Shown: positions 23,701 to 37,300 of the stretch, piece by piece | How the letters are laid out: every line of letters begins with the position of its first letter | Position numbering within the stretch: position 1 is the stretch's first letter | Source of the DNA: Petrolisthes cinctipes | Lineage: Eukaryota; Arthropoda; Malacostraca; Decapoda; Porcellanidae | NCBI GenBank assembly: GCA_033782935.1 | Contig: JAWQEG010001359.1 | Span: 248,001 to 312,000 of the forward strand | DNA: 64,000 bases | Reading direction: 5' to 3' | Made by a program: the position numbers and the translations under genes | Notes under the pieces: generated by a model | What the model was told of the DNA's origin: nothing | Database searches by the model: none | Seen by the model: only the letters and a program-made list of their open reading frames with translations

Positions 23701-25680
23701 TAAACAAGTATAGAAGATGCATACACATATTGACTTTGGGCACCAAAAATATCGAATTTCAGCATGTTTTGGGCCTGAATTTTGAAAATACTCTAACACG
23801 GAGTAGGCATGTACAGATCGCTTCTGGGACCCCAAAATATCGAATTTTCGGGTGTTTTGGGCTTTAATTTGAGATATCGACTTTTTGGCACCTTAAATAT
23901 CGATTTTTAGCATGTTTTTATCCTATATTTTGAAAATATTCTAGCACTAAGTAGGAATGTACAGATTGCTTCTGGGACCCCAAAATATTGAATTTTTGGG
24001 TGTTTTGAGCCTGAATTTGAGATATAAACGGGTACAGAAGATACATGCACATATTGACTTTGGGCATCTAAAATATCGATTTTCAGCATGTTTTGGGCAT
24101 GTATTTTGAAAATACTCTAACACGGAGTAGGCATGTACAGATCGCTTTTGGGACCCCAAAATATCGAATTTTTGGGTGTTTTGAGCCTGAATTTGAGATA
24201 TAAACGGGTACTGAAGATGCATGCACATATCGACTTTTTGGCACCTAAAACATCAATTTTGAGCATGTTTTGGGCCTGTATTTTGAAAATACTCTAACAA
24301 GGAGTAGGCATGTACAGATCGCTTCTGGGACCCCTAAATATCGAAGTTTCGGGTGTTTTGTGACTGAATTTGAGATATCGACTTTTTGGCACCTTAAATA
24401 TCGATTTTTAGCATGTTTTTAGCCTATATTTTGAAAATATTCTAGCACTGAGTAGGCATGTACAGATTGCTTCTGGGACCCCAAAATATTGAATTTTCGG
24501 GTGTTTTAAGCCTGAATTTGAGATATAAACGGGTACAGAAGATACATGCACATATTGACTTTGTTCATCTAAATTATCGATTTTCAGCATGTTTTGGGCC
24601 TGTATTTTGAAAATACTCTAACACGGAGTAGGCATGTACAGATCGCTTCTGGGACCCCAAAATATCGAATTTTCGGGTGTTTTGGGCCTGAATTTGAGAT
24701 ATCGACTTTACGCACCTAAAATATCGATTTTTAGCATGTTTTGAGCCTATATTTCGAAAATATTCTAGCACTGAGTAGGCATGTACATATCGCTTCATGG
24801 AAACCTAAATATCGAAGTTTCGGGTGTTTTGATCTTAAATTTTAAATATAAACTAGTACAGAAGATGCAGGCACATATCTAATTTTGGGCACATATAATA
24901 TCGATTTTGAGCATGTTTTGAGCCTATATTTTGAAAACATTCTAGAACTGAGTAGGCATGTACAGATCGCTTCTGGGACCCATAAATATCGAATTTTTGG
25001 GTGTTTTGAGCTTGAATTTGAGATATAAACGAGTACAGAAGATGCATGCACATATCGACTTTTGGGCACCTAAATTATCGATTTTGAGCATGTTTTGAGC
25101 CTATATTTTGAAAACATTCCAGCACTGAGTAGGCATGTACAGATCGCTTCTGGGACCCCTAAATATCGAATTTTCGGGTGTTTTGAGCTTGAATTTGAGA
25201 TATAAACGAGTTCAGAAGATGCATGCACATATCGACTTTTGGGCACCTAAAATATCGATTTTGAGCATGTTTTGAGCTTATATTTTGAAAACATTCTAGC
25301 ACTGAGTAGGCATGTACAGATCGCTTCTGGGACCCCAAAATATTGAATTTGCGGGTGTTTTGAGCCTGAATTTGAGATATTAACGGGTACAGAAGATACA
25401 TGCACATATTGACTTTGGGCATCTAAATTATCGATTTTCAGCATGTTTTGGGCCTGTATTTTGAAAATACTCTAACACGGAGTAGGCATGTACAGATCGC
25501 TTCTGGGACCCCAAAATATCGAATTATCGGGTGTTTTGGGCCTGAATTTGAGATATCGCCTTTTTGCACCTAAAATATCGATTTTTAGCATGTTTTGAGC
25601 CTATATTTTGAAAATATTCTAGCACTGAGTAGGCATGTACAGATCGATTCTGGGACCCCAAAATATCGATTTTTCGGGTG
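20762..25680. repeat. Satellite block paralogous to 6,959-11,225
   Basis: The order is S2 (+7 bp), a 149 bp deleted L, L L S1 L L S1 L L S1, seven L, S1 L L S1 L S L L L L S2. The marker order matches 6,959-11,225. It differs by gain or loss of whole monomers: an extra L-L-S1 trimer near 21.56-22.06 kb, and other steps near 23.1, 23.5 and 24.7 kb. The stretch 24,604-25,679 matches 10,150-11,225 at a constant offset of 14,454. Confidence 0.8.
20916..21064. repeat. L monomer with a 28 bp internal deletion (149 bp)
   Basis: After GTGTTTTGAG the sequence jumps straight to AAGGTGCATGCACATATCG. The missing part covers the end of the first half and the start of the hinge. This deletion is different from the one that made S1 and S2, because the GCATGCACATAT segment is kept. 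Its counterpart in the paralogous block (about 7,113-7,290) is full length, so the loss happened after that duplication. Confidence 0.85.
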
Positions 25681-25809
25681 TTTTGATCTTGAATTTGAGA
25701 TATAAACGAGTACAGAAAATGCATGCACATATCGACTTTTGGGCACCTAAAATATCGATTTTGAGCATGTTTTGAGCCTATATTTTGAAAACATTCTAGC
25801 ACTGAGTAG

Positions 25810-25955
25810 GCATGTACATATTGCTTCTGGGACCCAAAAATATCGAATATAAACGTGTACAGAAGATGCATGCACATATCGACGTTTGGGCACCTAAAAT
25901 ATCGATTTTAACATGTTTTGAGCCTATATTTTGAAAATATTCTAGCACTGAGTAG
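25810..25955. repeat. L monomer with a 30 bp deletion in the first half (146 bp)
   Basis: AATATCGAATATAAACGTG joins ATCGAAT directly to ATAAACG, removing TTTCGGGTG through TTGAG. The hinge GCATGCACATATCG is intact, so this is a deletion independent of S1 and S2. The ends share AT. One further base is missing in ATTTTAACATG. Confidence 0.88.
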
Positions 25956-27134
25956 GCATGTACAGATCGCTTCTGGGACCCCAAAATATCGAATTATCGG
26001 GTGTTTTGAGCCTGAATTTGAGATATAAACGAGTACAGAAAATGCATGCACATATCGACTTTTGGGCACCTAAAATATCGATTTTGAGCATGTTTTGAGC
26101 CAATATTTTGAAAAAATTCTAGCACTGAGTAGGCATGTACAGATCGCTTCTGGGACCCCCAAATATCGAATTTTCTGGTGTTTTGAGCCTGAATTTGAGA
26201 TATAAACGAGTATAGAAGATGCATACACATATTGACTTTGGGCACCCAAAATATCGATTTTCAGCATGTTTTGGGCCTGAATTTTGAAAATACTCTAACA
26301 CGGAGTAGGCATGTAGAGATCGCTTCAGAGAACCCAAAATATCGAATTTTCGGGTGTTTAGGGCCAGAATTTGAGATATAAACGGGTACAGAAGATGCAT
26401 GCACATATCGACTTTTCGGCACCTAGAAGATCGATTTTCAGTATGTTTTTGGCCTGTATTTTGAAAATACTCTAACACGGAGTAGGCATGTACAGATCCC
26501 TTCTGGGACCCCTAAATATCGAATTTTCGGGTGTTTTGGGACTGAATTTGAGATATCGACTTTTTGGCACCTAAAAGATCGATTTTTAGCATGTTTTTAG
26601 CCTATATTTTGAAAATATTCTAGCACTGAGTAGGCATGTACAGATTGCTTCTGGGACCACAAAATATCGAATTTTCGGGTGTTTTGAGCCTGAATTTGAG
26701 ATATAAACGGGTACTGAAGATGCATGCACATATCGACTTTTGGGCACCTAAAACATCGATTTCGAGCATGATTTGGGCCTGTATTTTGAAAATGCTCTAA
26801 CACGGAGTAGGCATGTACAGATCGCTTCTGGGACCCCAAAATATCGAAGTTTCGGGTGTTTTGGGACTGTATTTGTGATATCGCCTTTTTGCACCTAAAA
26901 TATCGATTTTTAGCATGTTTTGAGCCTATATTTTGAAAATATTCTAGCACTGAGTAGGCATGTACAGATCGATTCTGGGACCCCAAAATATCGATTTTTC
27001 GGGTGTTTTGAGCTTGAATTTGAGATATAAACGAGTACAGAAAATGCATGCACATATCGACTTTTGGGCACCTAAAATATCGATTTTGAGCATGTTTTGA
27101 GCCTATATTTTGAAAACATTCTAGCACTGAGTAG

Positions 27135-27280
27135 GCATGTACATATTGCTTCTGGGACCCAAAAATATCGAATATAAACGTGTACAGAAGATGCATGCAC
27201 ATATCGACGTTTGGGCACCTAAAATATCGATTTTAACATGTTTTGAGCCTATATTTTGAAAATATTCTAGCACTGAGTAG
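27135..27280. repeat. Second copy of the 30 bp deleted monomer (146 bp)
   Basis: This is the same junction as 25,810-25,955, exactly 1,325 bp downstream. It confirms that the deletion was amplified as part of the 8-mer and did not arise twice. Confidence 0.88.
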
Positions 27281-28259
27281 GCATGTACAGATCGCTTCTG
27301 GGACCCCAAAATATCGAATTATCGGGTGTTTTGAGCCTGAATTTGAGATATAAACGAGTACAGAAGATGCATGCACATATCGACTTTTGGGCACCTAAAA
27401 TATCGATTTTGAGCATGTTTTGAGCCAATATTTTGAAAAAATTCTAGCACTGAGTAGGCATGTACAGATCGCTTCTGGGACCCCAAAATATCGAATTTTC
27501 TGGTGTTTTGAGCCTGAATTTGAGATATAAACGAGTATAGAAGATGCATACACATATTGACTTTGGGCACCAAAAATATCGATTTTCAGCATGTTTTGGG
27601 CCTGAATTTTGAAAATACTCTAACACGGAGTAGGCATGTAGAGATCGCTTCAGAGAACCCAAAATATCGAATTTTCGGGTGTTTAGGGCCAGAATTTGAG
27701 ATATAAACGGGTACAGAAGATGCATGCACATATCGACTTTTCGGCACCTAGAAGATCGATTTTCAGTATGTTTTTGGCCTGTATTTTGAAAATACTCTAA
27801 CACGGAGTAGGCATGTACAGATCCCTTCTGGGACCCCTAAATATCGAATTTTCGGGTGTTTTGGGACTGAATTTGAGATATCGACTTTTTGGCACCTAAA
27901 AGATCGATTTTTAGCATGTTTTTAGCCTATATTTTGAAAATATTCTAGCACTGAGTAGGCATGTACAGATTGCTTCTGGGACCACAAAATATCGAATTTT
28001 CGGGTGTTTTGAGCCTGAATTTGAGATATAAACGGGTACTGAAGATGCATGCACATATCGACTTTTGGGCACCTAAAACATCGATTTCGAGCATGATTTG
28101 GGCCTGTATTTTGAAAATGCTCTAACACGGAGTAGGCATGTACAGATCGCTTCTGGGACCCCAAAATATCGAAGTTTCGGGTGTTTTGGGACTGTATTTG
28201 TGATATCGCCTTTACGCACCTAAAATATCGATTTTTAGCATGTTTTGAGCCTATAATTT

Positions 28260-30293
28260 GAAAATATTCTAGCACTGAGTAGGCATGTACAGATCGCTTC
28301 TGGTACCCCAAAATATCGAATTTTCAGGTGTTTTGAGCTTGAATTTGAGATATAAACGAGTACAGAAGATGCATGCACATATCGACTTTTGGGCACCTAA
28401 AATATCTATTTTGAGCATGTTTTGAGCCTATATTTTGAAAACATTCTAGCACTGAGTAGGCATTTAGATCTCGCTTCTGGGATCCCTAAATATCGAATTT
28501 TCGGGTGTTTTGGGCCTTAATTTGAGATATCGACTTTTTGGCACCTAAAATATCGATTTTGAGCATGTTTTGAGCCAATATTTTAAAAAAACATTCTAGC
28601 ACTGAGTAGGCATGTAAAGATCGCTTCTGGGACCCCAAAATATCGAATTTTCGGGTGTTTTGAGCCTGAATTTTAGATATAAACGAGTATAGAAGATGCA
28701 TACACCTATTGACTTTGGGCACCAAAAATATCGATTTTTAGCATATTTTGGGCCTGAATTTTGAAAATACTCTAACACGGAGTAGGCATGTACAGATCGC
28801 TTCTGGGACCCCAAAATGTCGAATTTTCGGGTGTTTTGAGCCTGAATTTGAGATATAAACGGGTACTGAAGATGCATGCACATATCGACTTTTGGGGACC
28901 TAAAACATCGATTTTGAGCATGATTTGGGCCTGTATTTTGAAAATACTCTAACACGGAGTAGGCATGTACAGATCGCTTCTGGGACCCCATAATATCGAA
29001 TTTTCGGGTGTTTTGGGCCTTAATTTGAGATATCGACTTTTTGGCACCTAAAATATCGATTTTTAGCATGTTTTTAGCCTATATTTTGAAAATATTCTAG
29101 CACTGAGTAGGCATGTACAGATTGCTTCTGGGACCCCAAAATATTGAACTTTCGGGTGTTTAGGGCCAGAATTTGAGATATAAACGGGTACAGAAGATTC
29201 ATGCACATATCGACTTTTCGGCACCTAAAAGATCGATTTTCAGTATGTTTTTGGCCTGTATTTTGAAAATACTCTAACACGGAGTAGGCATGTACAGATT
29301 CTTTCTGGGACCCCTAAATATCAAATTTTCGGGTGTTTTGGGACTGAATTTGAGATATCGACTTTTTGGCACTTAAAAGATCGATTTTTAGCATGTTTTT
29401 AGCCTATATTTTGAAAATATTCTAGCACTGAGTAGGCATGTACAGATCGCTTCTGGTACCCCAAAATATCGAATTTTCGGGTGTTTTGAGCTTGAATTTG
29501 AGATATAAACGAGTACAGAAGATGCATGCACATATCGACTTTTGGGCACCTAAAATATCTATTTTGAGCATGTTTTGAGCCTATATTTTGAAAACATTCT
29601 AGCACTGAGTAGGCATTTAGAGATCGCTTCTGGGATCCCTAAATATCGAATTTTCGGGTGTTTTGGGCCTTAATTTGAGATATCGACTTTTTGGCACCTA
29701 AAATATCGATTTTGAGCATGTTTTGAGCCAATATTTTAAAAAAACATTCTAGCACTGAGTAGGCATGTACAGATCGCTTCTGGGACCCCAAAATATCGAA
29801 TTTTCGGGTGTTTTGAGCCTGAATTTTAGATATAAACGAGTATAGAAGATGCATACACCTATTGACTTTGGGCACCAAAAATATCGATTTTCAGCATATT
29901 TTGGGCCTGAATTTTGAAAATACTCTAACACGGAGTAGGCATGTACAGATCGCTTCTGGGACCCCAAAATGTCGAATTTTCGGGTGTTTTGAGCCTGAAT
30001 TTGAGATATAAACGGGTACTGAAGATGCATGCACATATCGACTTTTGGGGACCTAAAACATCGATTTTGAACATGATTTGGGCCTGTATTTTGAAAATAC
30101 TCTAACACGGAGTAGGCATGTACAGATCGCTTCTGGGACCCCAAAATATCGAATTTTCGGGTGTTTTGGGCCTTAATTTGAGATATCGACTTTTTGGCAC
30201 CTAAAATATCGATTTTTAGCATGTTTTTAGCCTATATTTTGAAAATATTCTAGCACTGAGTAGGCATGTACAAATTGCTTCTGGGACCCCAAA
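28260..30293. repeat. HOR, 1,153 bp 7-mer period (about 1.8 copies)
   Basis: The order L S1 L L S1 L S1 repeats at 1,153 bp: 28,260-29,140 matches 29,413-30,293. Markers include TTCTGGTACCCC, CATTTAGAnnTCGCTTCTGGGATCCC, ATATTTTAAAAAAACATTC (a 2 bp longer A run) and TACACCTATTGAC. The GGGATCCC variant is a perfect palindrome and is private to one monomer class in the right half. Confidence 0.82.
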
Positions 30294-31564
30294 ATATTGA
30301 ATTTTCGGGTGGTTATGGCCAGAATTTGAGATATAAACGAGTACAGAAGATGCATGCACATATCGACTTTTGGGCACCTAAAATATCTATTTTGATCATG
30401 TTTTGAGCCTATATTTTGAAAACATTCTAGCACTGAGTAGGCATGTGCAGATCGCTTCTGGGACCCCAAAATATCGATTTTTCGGGTGTTTTGAGCTTGA
30501 ATTTGAGATATAAACGAGTACAGAAGATGCATGCACATATCGACTTTTGGGCACCTAAAATATCTATTTTGAGCATGTTTTGAGCCTATATTTTGAAAAC
30601 ATTCTAACACTGAGTAGGCATTTAGAGATCGCTTCTGGGATCCCTAAATATCCAATTTTCGGGTGTTTTGGGCCTTAATTTGAGATATCGACTTTTTGGC
30701 ACCTAAAATATCGATTTTTAGCATGTTTTTAGCCTATATTCTGAAAATATTCTAGCACTGAGTAGGCATGTACAGATTGCTTCTGGGACCCCAAAATATT
30801 GAATTTTCGGACGTTTTGAGCCTGAATTTGAGATATAAACGGGTACAGAAGATACATGCACATATTGACTTTGGCATCTATAATATCGATTTTCAAAATG
30901 TTTTGGGCATGTATTTTGAAAATACTCTAACACGGAGTAGGCATGTACAGATCGCTTCTGGGACCCCAAAATATCGAATTTTCGGGTGTTTTGAGCCTGA
31001 ATTTGAGATATAAACGGGTACTGAAGATGAATGCACATATCGACTTTTGGGCACCTAAAACATCGATTTCGAGCATGATTTGGGCCTGTATTTTGAAAAT
31101 ACTCTAACACGGAGTAGGCATGTACAGATCGCTTCTGGGACCCCAAAATATCGAAGTTTCGGGTGTTTTGGGACTGAATTTGTGATATCGCCTTTACGCA
31201 CCTAAAATATCGATTTTTAGCATGTTTTGAGCCTATAATTTGAAAATATTCTAGCACTGAGTAGGCATGTACAGATCGCTTCTGGTACCCCAAAATATCG
31301 AATTTTCGAGTGTTTTGAGCTTGAATTTGAGATATAAACGAGTACAGAAGATGCATGCACATATCGACTTTTGGGCACCTAAAATATCTATTTTGAGCAT
31401 GTTTTGAGCCTATATTTTGAAAACATTCTAGCACTGAGTAGGCATTTAGAGATCGCTTCTGGGATCCCTAAATATCGAATTTTCGGGTGTTTTGGGCCTT
31501 AATTTGAGATATCGATTTTTTGGCACCTAAAATATCGATTTTGAGCATGTTTTGAGCCAATATT
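29410..31564. repeat. 2.15 kb block repeated at 43,585-45,739
   Basis: The two blocks match at a constant offset of 14,175 bp. They share rare variants such as the ATTGACTTTGGCATC one-base deletion (near 30,870 and 45,045), CAAAATGTTTTGGGC, TTCGGACGTTTTGAGCC, GAATTTTCGAGTG and GCATGTGCAGATCG. Only a few differences were noticed (for example GGTTATGGCC versus GGTTAGGGCC). The order is L S1 L L S1 L L S1 L L S2 L S1. The copies end where the A run differs (GAAAAC here, AAAAAAAC at 45.74 kb). Confidence 0.85.
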
Positions 31565-34319
31565 TTGAAAACATTCTAGCACTGAGTAGGCATGTACAGA
31601 TCGCTTCTGGGACCCCAAAATATCGAATTTTCGGGTGTTTTGAGCCTGAATTTTAGATATAAACGAGTATAGAAGATGCATACACCTATTGACTTTGGGC
31701 ACCAAAAATATCGATTTTCAGCATATTTTGGGCCTGAATTTTGAAAATACTCTAACACGGAGTAGGCATGTACAGATCGCTTCTGGGACCCCAAAATCTC
31801 GAATTTTCGGGTGTTTTGAGCCTGAATTTGAAATATAAACGGATACTGAAGATGCATGCACATATCGACTTTTGGGCACCTAAAACATCGATTTTGAGCA
31901 TGATTTGGGCCTGTATTTTGAAAATACTCTAACACGGAGTAGGCATGTACAGATCGCTTCTGGGTCCCCAAAATATCGAATTTTCGGGTGTTTTGAGCCT
32001 GAATTTGATATATAAACGAATATAGAAGATGCATACACATATTGACTTTGGGCACCAAATATATCGATTTTCATCATGTTTTGGGCCTGAATTTTGAAAA
32101 TACTCTAAAACGGAGTAGGCATGTACAGATCGCTTCTGGGACCCCTAAATAACGAAGTTTCGGGTGTTTTGGGACTGAATTTGAGATATCGACTTTTTGG
32201 CACCTCAAATATCGATTTTTAGCATGTTTTTAGCCTATATTTTGAAAATATTCTAGCACTGAGTAGGCATGTACAGATCGCTTCTGGGACCCCTAAATAT
32301 CGAATTTTCGGGTGTTTTGAGCTTGAATTTGAGATATAAACGAGTACAGAAGATGTATGCACATATCGACTTTTGGGCACCTAAAATATCGATTTTGAGC
32401 ATGTTTTGAGCCTATATTTTGAAAACATTCTAGCACTGAGTAGGCATGTACAGATCGCTTCTGGGTCCCAAAAATATTGAATTTTCGGGTGTTTAGTGCC
32501 AGAATTTAAGATATAAGCGGGTGCAGAAGATGCATGCACATATCGACTTTTCGGCACCTAAAAGATCGGTTTTCAGTATGTTTTTGGACTGTATTTTGAA
32601 AATACTCTAACACGGGGTAGGCATGTACAGATCGCTTCTGGGACCCCAAAATATCGAATTTTCGGGTGTTTTGTGCCTGAATTTGAGATATCGCCTTTAC
32701 GCACCTAAAATATCGATTTTTAGCATGTTTTGAGCCAATATTTTGAAAACATTCTAGCACTGAGTAGGCATGTAGAGATCGCTTCTGGGACCCCTAAATA
32801 TCGAATTATCGGGTGTTTTGAGCCTGAATTTTAGATATAAACGAGTATAGAAGATGCATACACCTATTGACTTTGGGCACCAAAAATATCGATTTTCAGC
32901 ATATTTTGGGCCTGAATTTTGAAAATACTCTAACACGGAGTAGGCATGTACAGATCGCTTCTGGGACCCCAAAATGTCGAATTTTCGGGTGTTTTGAGCC
33001 TGAATTTGAGAAATAAACGGGTACTGAAGATGCATGCACTTATCGACTTTTGGGCACCTAAAACATCGATTTTGAGCATGATTTGGGCCTGTATTTTGAA
33101 AATACTCTAACACGGAGTAGGCATGTACAGATCGCTTCTGGGACCCCATAATATCGAATTTTCGGGTGTTTTGGGCCTTAATTTGAGATATCGACTTTTT
33201 GGCACCTAAAATATCGATTGTTAGCATGTTTTTAGCCTATATATTGAAAATATTCTAGCACTGAGTAGGCATGTACAGATTGCTTCTGAGACCCCAAAAT
33301 ATTGAACTTTCCGGTGTTTAGGGCCAGAATTTGAGATATAAACGGGTACAGAAGATGCATGCACATATCGACTTTTCGGCACCTAAAAGATCGATTTTCA
33401 GTATGTTTTTGGCCTGTATTTTGAAAATACTCTAACACGGAGTAGGCATGTACAGATCGCTTCTGGGACCCCAAAATATCGAAGTTTCGGGTGTTTTGGG
33501 ACTGTATTTGTGATATCGCCTTTACGCACCTAAAATATCGATTTTTAGCATGTTTTGAGCCTATAATTTGAAAATATTCTAGCACTGAGTAGGCATGTAC
33601 AGATCGCTTCTGGTACCCCAAAATATTGAATTTTCGGGTGTTTTGAGCTTAAATTTGAGATATAAACGAGTACAGAAGATGCATGCACAGATCGACTTTT
33701 GGGCACCTAAAATATCTATTTTGAGCATGTTTTGAGCCTATATTTTGAAAACATTCTTGCACTGAGTAGGCATTTAGAGATCGCTTCTGGGATCCCTAAA
33801 TATCGAATTTTCGGGTGTTTTGGGCCTTAATTTGAGATATCGACTTTTTGGCACCTAAAATATCGATTTTGAGCATGTTTTGAGCCAATATTTTAAAAAA
33901 ACATTCTAGCACTGAGTAGGCATGTACAGATCGCTTCTGGGACCCCAAAATATCGAATTTTCGGGTGTTTTGAGCCTGAATTTTAGATATAAACGAGTAT
34001 AGAAGATGCATACACCTATTGACTTTGGGCACCAAAAATATCGATTTTCAGCATATTTTGGGCCCGAATTTTGAAAATACTCTAACACGGAGTAGGCATG
34101 TACAGATCGCTTCTGGGACCCCAAAATGTCGAATTTTCGGGTGTTTTGAGCCTGAATTTGATATATAAACGGGTACTGAAGATGCATGCACATATCGACT
34201 TTTGGGGACCTAAAACATCGATTTTGAGCATGATTTGGGCCTGTTTTTTGAAAATACTCTAACACGGAGTAGGCATGTACAGATCGCTTCTGGGACCCCA
34301 AAATATCGAATTTTCGGGT
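31565..34319. repeat. Satellite block between HORs
   Basis: The order is L L L S1 L L S2 L L S1 L S2 L S1 L L S1. Pieces match neighbouring HORs: 32.75-33.23 kb resembles 36.04-36.51 kb, and 33.8-34.3 kb resembles 29.64-30.15 kb. It looks like a mosaic of haplotypes used elsewhere in the right half. Nothing else is present. Confidence 0.78.
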
Positions 34320-37300
34320 GTTTTGGGCCTTAATTTGAGATATCGACTTTTTGGCACTTAAAAGATCGATTTTTATCATGTTTTTAGCCTATATTTTGAA
34401 AATATTCTAGCACTGAGTAGGCATGTACATATTGCTTCTTTGACCCCAAAATATTGAATTTTCGGGTGTTTTGAGCCTGAATTTGAGATATAAACGGGTA
34501 CAGAAGATACATGCACATATTGACTTTGAGCATCTAAAATATCGATTTTCAACATGTTTTGGGCATGTATTTTGAAAATACTCTAACACGGAGTAGGCAT
34601 GTACAGATCGCTTCTGGGACCCCAAAATATCGAAGTTTCGGGTGTTTTGGGACTGAATTTGTGATATCGCCTTTACACACCTAAAATATCGATTTTTAGC
34701 ATGTTTTGAGCCTATAATTTGAAAATATTCTAGCACTGAGTAGGCATTTAGAGATCCCTTCTGGGATCCCTAAATATCGAATTTTCGGGTGTTTGGGCCT
34801 TATTTTGAGATATCGACTTTTTGGCACCTAAAATATCGATTTTGAGCATGTTTTGAGCCAATATTTTGAAAACATTCTAGCACTGAGTAGGCATGTACAG
34901 ATCGCTTCTGGGACCCCAAAATATCGAATTTTCGGGTGTTTTGAGCTTGAATTTTAGATATAAACGAGTATAGAAGATGCATACACCTATTGACTTTGGG
35001 CACCAAAAATATCGATTTTCAGCATATTTTGGGCCTGAATTTTGAAAATACTCTAACACGGAGTAGGCATGTACAGATCGCTTCTGGGACCCCAAAATGT
35101 CGAATTTTCGGGTGTTTTGAGCCTGAATTTGAAATATAAACGGATACTGAAGATGCATGCACATATCGACTTTTGGGCACCTAAAACATCGATTTTGAGC
35201 ATGATTTGGGCCTGTATTTTGAAAATACTCTAACACGGAGTAGGCATGTACATATCGCTTCTGGGTCCCCAAAATATCGAATTTTCGGGTGTTTTGAGCC
35301 TGAATTTGATATATAAACGAATATAGAAGATGCATACACATATTGACTTTGGGCACCATATATATCGATTTTCAGCATGTTTTGGGCCTGAATTTTGAAA
35401 ATACTCTAAAACGGAGTAGGCATGTACAGATCGCTTCTGGGACCCCTAAATAACGAAGTTTCGGGTGTTTTGGGACTGAATTTGAGATATCGACTTTTTT
35501 GCACCTCAAATATCGATTTTTAGCATGTTTTTAGCCTATATTTTGAAAATATTCTAGCACTGAGTAGGCATGTACAGATCGCTTCTGGGACCCCTAAATA
35601 TCGAATTTTCGGGTGTTTTGAGCTTGAATTTGAGATATAAACGAGTACAGAAGATGCATGCACATATCGACTTTTGGGCACCTAAAATATCGATTTTGAG
35701 CATGTTTTGAGCCTATATTTTGAAAACATTCTAGCACTGAGTAGGCATGTACAGATCGCTTCTGGGTCCCAAAAATATTGAATTTTCGGGTGTTTAGTGC
35801 CAGAATTTGAGATATAAACGGGTACAGAAGATGCATGCACATATCGACTTTTCGGCACCTAAAAGATCGGTTTTCAGTATGTTTTTGGCCTGTATTTTTA
35901 AAATACTCTAACACGGGGTAGGCATGTACAGATCGCTTCTGGGATCCCAAAATATCGAATTTTCGGGTGTTTTGGGCCTGAATTTACGCACCTAAAATAT
36001 CGATTTTTAGCATGTTTTGAGCCAATATTTTGAAAACATTCTAGCACTGAGTAGGCATGTAGAGATCGCTTCTGGGACCCCTAAATATCGAATTATCGGG
36101 TGTTTTGAGCCTGAATTTTAGATATAAACGAGTATAGAAGATGCATACACCTATTGACTTTGGGCACCAAAAATATCGATTTTCAGCATATTTTGGGCCT
36201 GAATTTTGAAAATACTCTAACACGGAGTAGGCATGTACAGATCGCTTCTGGGACCCCAAAATGTCGAATTTTCGGGTGTTTCGAGCCTGAATTTGAGAAA
36301 TAAACGGGTACTGAAGATGCATGCACTTATCGACTTTTGGGCACCTAAAACATCGATTTTGAGCATGATTTGTGCCTGTATTTTGAAAATACTCTAACAC
36401 GGAGTAGGCATGTACAGATCGCTTCTGGGACCCCATAATATCGAATTTTCTGGTGTTTTGGGCCTTAATTTGAGATATCGACTTTTTGGCACCTAAAATA
36501 TCGATTTTTAGCATGTTTTTAGCCTATATATTGAAAATATTCTAGCACTGAGTAGGCATGTACAGATTGCTTCTGGGACCCCAAAATATTGAACTTTCGG
36601 GTGTTTAGGGCCAGAATTTGAGATATAAACGGGTACAGAAGATACATGCACATATCGACTTTTCGGCACCTAAAAGATCGATTTTCAGTATGTTTTTGGC
36701 CTGTATTTTGAAAATACTCTAACACGGAGTAGGCATGTACAGATCCCTTCTGGGACCCCTAAATATCGAATTTTCGGGTGTTTTGGGATTGAATTTGAGA
36801 TATCGACTTTTTGGCACCTAAAAGATCGATTTTTAGCATGTTTTAAGCCTATATTTTGAAAATATTCTAGCAATGAGTAGGCATGTACAGATTGCTTCTG
36901 GGACCCCAAAATATTGAATTTTCGGGTGTTTTGAGCCTGAATTTCAGATATAAACGGGTACAGAAGATACTTGCACATATTGACTTTGGGCATCTAAAAT
37001 ATCGATTTTCAGCATGTTTTGAACCTGTATTTTGAAAATACTCTAACACTGAGTAGGCATGTACAGATTGCTTCTGGGACCCCAAAATATTGAATTTACG
37101 GGCATTTTGAGCCTGCATTTGAGATATAAACGGATACTGAAGATGTATGCACATATCGACTTTTGGGCACCTAAAAGATCGATTTTCAGTATGTTTTTGC
37201 CCTGTATTTTGAAAATACTCTAACACGGAGTAGGCATGTACAGATCGCTTCTGGGACCCTTAAATATCGAATTTTCGGGTGTTTTGGGCCTGAATTTGAG

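Larger units (their letters stand above)
25555..28205. repeat. HOR, two copies of a 1,325 bp 8-mer
   Basis: The order S2 L (deleted L) L L L S1 L occurs twice in tandem, about 25,555-26,880 and 26,880-28,205. Each copy carries the same rare 30 bp deletion and the same GAGCATGATTTGGGCC, TCAGAGAACCC and TTTCTGGTG variants. Differences between the copies are few (for example GATCTTG versus GAGCTTG near 25,685/27,010, and CACCCAAAA versus CACCAAAAA near 26,245/27,570). This is a recent duplication. Confidence 0.88.

Noticed and set aside
30718..31434. Long minus-strand open frames (up to 238 codons) as protein-coding genes
   Set aside because: They are the same 59-residue satellite translation repeated, begin at arbitrary methionines, overlap in several frames, and are broken wherever a 148 bp monomer occurs. 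There is no domain, no conserved start region and no separate gene structure.
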